Shown: positions 61,105-64,000 of the stretch, in pieces | Layout: every line of letters starts with the position of its first letter | Numbering within the stretch: the stretch's first letter is position 1 | Assembly: GCA_964017145.1 (NCBI GenBank) | Contig: OZ024845.1 | Span: 806,001 to 870,000, forward strand | Direction: 5' to 3' | Source of the DNA: Agrocybe praecox | Taxonomy: Eukaryota; Basidiomycota; Agaricomycetes; Agaricales; Agrocybaceae | Length of the DNA: 64,000 bases | Program-made: the position numbers and the translations under genes | Notes under the pieces: model-generated | Databases searched by the model: none | The model's input: only the letters and a program-made list of their open reading frames with translations | What the model was told of the DNA's origin: nothing

Positions 61105-63175
61105 TCAGTAGTTAGTGGCTTTATTCCAATCCTCACCGAAGTCAGTTGAGCGAAACATCTCCCGAGCTTTCAAGAAATAAGCCTCGGGCATTCTCCCATA
61201 GCAAGAACGAGGAGGTGGGCTGGCAGAGGGAGTATGTACTTGGGGGACGTGTGCACCACTGTTGTTAGAGACCTCCTGGTCGTCCTCGCCGCAACGAGAG
61301 CGCTTCGAGGAAGGAGCCTCATCAGTCTCACTGTCTGGCAAGGTACGTTTAGTACCAGCAATTGGTACATCCGGCTCACCACGTTCTGGCACTCCAGCAT
61401 CGCCTTTGTCTGGCGAAGCGTCATTTTGAATAATGGGAGGCGGAGGCGGGGTCCGAGTAGGAGATTGAGTGGGTGAAGGTTGACGAGAAAGTGGAGGAGA
61501 AGGTGGGCGAGAATGAGGGGGATGCTGTATCGCTGCGGCATTCAATAACGAGAGGTTGGCAAGAGATTGATGCTGCTCAACGGTAGCAGCAGCTTCTCTG
61601 GGACTATGAGCGACCGCTGCAGGTTGGGCGCTAGTAGTAACTTCCTGGGAAATCGGATTAACGACCGCCTGAGACAAGGCAGCGTTAGCATTCACTTGTT
61701 GAGGGTTCAGGACTGCTGCTGGACCTGACGAGACAGCAGCAGCAGCTCTGAGTTGGGGGTTGGGTTCGGACTGGTTGAGTGCTGTATAAGGAGCCGAGAC
61801 GAGAGCTGGAGTGTGCGTCGAAGTTGTACTAGCTGCCTGAGGGTTCAAAACGGGGTTATTTGTGGTCGATGATTGGTCCGAAACCCTGTAATTAGAGACG
61901 CTGTCGAATAGGACGCTCTCCGATTCTAGCTCGAGAGCATTGAGGGGTAAATGGCCTTCACTGAGGTTGAGGGAGCGAGAGCGGCACTCGTCAACCGCTG
62001 CAAGGGGGTAAGCTCAGAGCACAAATACGTAGAGAAATTCAGTGATACTCACTATAACATTTTTTGAGGAAACTACCGAATAAAGGAACGATGATTTCCT
62101 TGTACCGCTGTCGCTCAGCCATGCCAAAATTCATCTTGACGTCCCCAGACGTCGTTCCTGCATGAATACTTCAGAATTGTGGTGAGATTTTGATTATCCA
62201 CAAAGTATGGAAGTGAAATGACATACCTGATGACGTTCAGAAGTCCACCTTGCGCAGGCTCGGGTCCACCTGCAATAAGAGTAACTTTCCATCCCGTATG
62301 GTCTGCGATAATATCAAGAATGGGTTGGGCGAATCGAACGATCCCTTGAATCGCCCTAAAAATGAGAGTAAGCACTCTCCGAGAAGTAGCGAAAATGCGA
62401 GACTTACCGCTGGCGCGTAGCTGGGTCCGTGGATGCTGGCTCTATCAATTTCTGTTTCCATTCTGCTAGTTGGGCTTCATGCTCCTGTTTGGCGAGTTGC
62501 GACCAGTTCCTTTGCTCAGAATCGGAAAGCAGCTTGAACATATCCCGCACTATCCTATCCCGATGAGTGGCATGCTGCGCCTTTGGAATTCCTTTCCCAG
62601 CAACAAACGATCGAAGGCGGTTTTCAATTTCATCCTTGTGTGTTCGACGCCAGATGTTGGTGCCCGTCTTAAGACGAGGGCGAGCAGACTCCTTACCAGT
62701 GAGCTTCGATACGAGATCACGGTAGGGATTGCAATGGGAATTATCAGCGGGATCTAAGTCGTGGTCCTTCATATATCTATAAGCAAACCAACGTTTGATT
62801 TGCTGGCGTGAGGACTTCAGTCAATAATCACATATATAAGGTGACTAAGCAAAAACATACCCCTTTTCGGAAAATTATCAACTTTCGACGCGCCTCGAAC
62901 TTCTCCATCTCTTTCTGGTACTCCCCGTCTGATAATGCGAGCGGGTTTGGTTCCATCACCTCTGGGTCGGCGCTATCATCGTCAACTGAAGCGAGGAACT
63001 CCTCCGTTGGCTCCTCATCTAGCGACAACTCGATAGGATACCTCTTGAAGTATTGGCGCGTGATAGTAAACAAAGTCTCAAGACCCCTTTCTTCGTTAAC
63101 GCCCCGCGCATATTCATCCTTCATGCTCTCGAGAAATATTCTTCTCGAGCCTCGAAACGTCCCTGGATTAACCAT
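61105..63175 (-). CDS. Agaricomycete-expanded gene, 5' part, truncated by a MITE
   Basis: Exons on the minus strand: 63175-62861, 62802-62408, 62355-62227, 62168-62053, 61997-61105, in phase, 616 codons including stop. The N-terminus has FRGSRRIFLESMKDEY and a KRWFAYRYMK motif, typical of a large agaricomycete family of unknown function; then a conserved middle (KVTLIAGGPEP), a long Ser/Pro/Ala linker with a basic TKRTLPDSETDEAPSSKRSR, and FLKAREMFRSTDFGEDWNKAT. In relatives this last motif runs directly into the WW-LQP domain, here found 0.84 kb away at 59838-60267. The present stop codon TGA (61105-61107) is the start of the MITE inverted repeat. Frames upstream (63191-63526) could be an extra 5' exon, but I found no in-frame splice. 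Role unknown. Confidence 0.6.
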
Positions 63176-63648
63176 GACTTCGCGAGAAAGTCAAAAAGAT
63201 CTGGGATAAACGTGAGTTAACGTCTCATACAAGGGATTGACCTGACGCTTACCCTGAAAAGACTCCTTCAATAAGCGTTCGTGGGACCGGGGAGGGGGGA
63301 ATTTTTTGAAGGAATTAGCGTGCATTGGGATGTTATAAAATAAACAGGAAAGCCGTGGATCTTTACCAAAACTCAGGTGCGTGTTATTTTGGCCAAAGGT
63401 CCACAGTTCCTCTTTGATAATTTCTAGTACTAGTCCAACTGACATGGTCCACGACGTCTTACGAACTCGGTTACCCGAACCTTTGATCTTCGACGCAGAT
63501 CTGACCGATGCGACGTAAGGGATCAAGGTCCGACTTAAAAAGCTATGATTATATTCCTCTTTTCCCCAGCAATTTGCTAACCCAATTCTTCCAAGCCAAC
63601 TCTTTCCACTCTCGTAATAACAGTCTCATATTCTCGTAAACTATCACA

Positions 63649-64000
63649 ATGGTCAACCCTCCACGTCGTCCTCATGCTCCCTCCAACTCTGGCAAGAGCT
63701 CCAACCGTTCCAGTAAGTCCCAATATTTTCCGTTTCCTATACACTTACTGACATCGTACTTGATAGATGACTCCGACGACCACATGGATGTTGACCTTCC
63801 TGCCAATCCTGATGCTGGGAATATTTCCTCTATTTCCCCTCCCCAGCCCGCCAGTCTTCAGCGCCCCAATGCCAGAAGTGATCATTATTGGGTCTTTTGG
63901 ACTGGAACCACGGTTGGAATATTTTCAGACGAGTCGTACGTATGTTGAATTATATCTATATTCTATAACTAACTTACTGTACACTCGTAGAAGGTTCGCA
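63649..64000 (+). CDS. 5' part of a gene with a possible RNase H1 N-terminal-like domain
   Basis: Exons 63649-63712, 63767-63939 and 63991 to the window edge. The start is MVNPPRRPHAPSN, and a splice restores NDSDDHMDVD. Next comes YWVFWTGTTVGIFSDESYV, which resembles the viroplasmin-like (RNase H1 N-terminal) fold, where a YYVVWxGxxPGIY pattern is usual. The gene is truncated by the window. It is divergent from the gene ending at 63175, with a 470-base spacer that may hold both promoters. Family assignment is tentative. Confidence 0.45.

Overview
The window is nuclear DNA of a filamentous fungus, almost certainly an agaricomycete (mushroom-forming basidiomycete). Coding regions are cut by many 45-80 nt GT...AG introns with CTAAC-like branch sites. 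The mobile elements and orphan families (KDZ transposase, Helitron, hAT MITE, copia, P-loop GTPase-like paralogues) are typical of that group. Nothing was searched: exon models were built by reading frames, splice sites and the agreement between paralogous copies.

Region 1 (1-22.2 kb) is an accessory, repeat-built region. A block of about 7.4-9.2 kb occurs twice in tandem (copy A about 361-7747, copy B about 7748-16955), and a decayed third partial copy follows (17.9-22.1 kb), split by a non-autonomous Helitron (18483-20703) whose empty site survives in the first copy. Each intact block carries one P-loop GTPase-like gene (A 2353-6223, B 11386-15280). The middle of each gene is an array of near-identical 71-nt introns separated by exactly three nucleotides. 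Gene A has 24 such units and gene B has 25; each is AG|NNN|GT and all lie in phase 0. If spliced as read, each intron pair leaves one codon, so the arrays encode a variable peptide of 24 or 25 residues, one codon per exon, between an N-terminal nucleotide-binding domain and a C-terminal domain conserved between copies. The reading frame closes exactly across all exons in both genes (482 and 470 codons plus stop). This is the most remarkable object in the window.

Region 2 (22.2-42.2 kb) is mostly housekeeping: a decayed phosphatidylserine-decarboxylase-like pseudogene (-), a RAD6/UBC2 ubiquitin-conjugating enzyme (+), a PMA1-type plasma-membrane proton ATPase (+, 7 exons, 989 residues) and an ER UDP-glucose:glycoprotein glucosyltransferase (-, ending in RDEL).

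Region 3 (42.2-64 kb) is rich in mobile DNA: a hAT-type MITE with a perfect 8-bp target duplication, LTR remnants and a copia RNase H fragment, then a large KDZ (Kyakuja-Dileera-Zisupton) element with a transposase and two accessory genes, one frameshifted. Next is an agaricomycete-expanded gene (-) split by an inverted-repeat element that now supplies its stop codon. The 5' part of a further gene (+) runs off the right edge.
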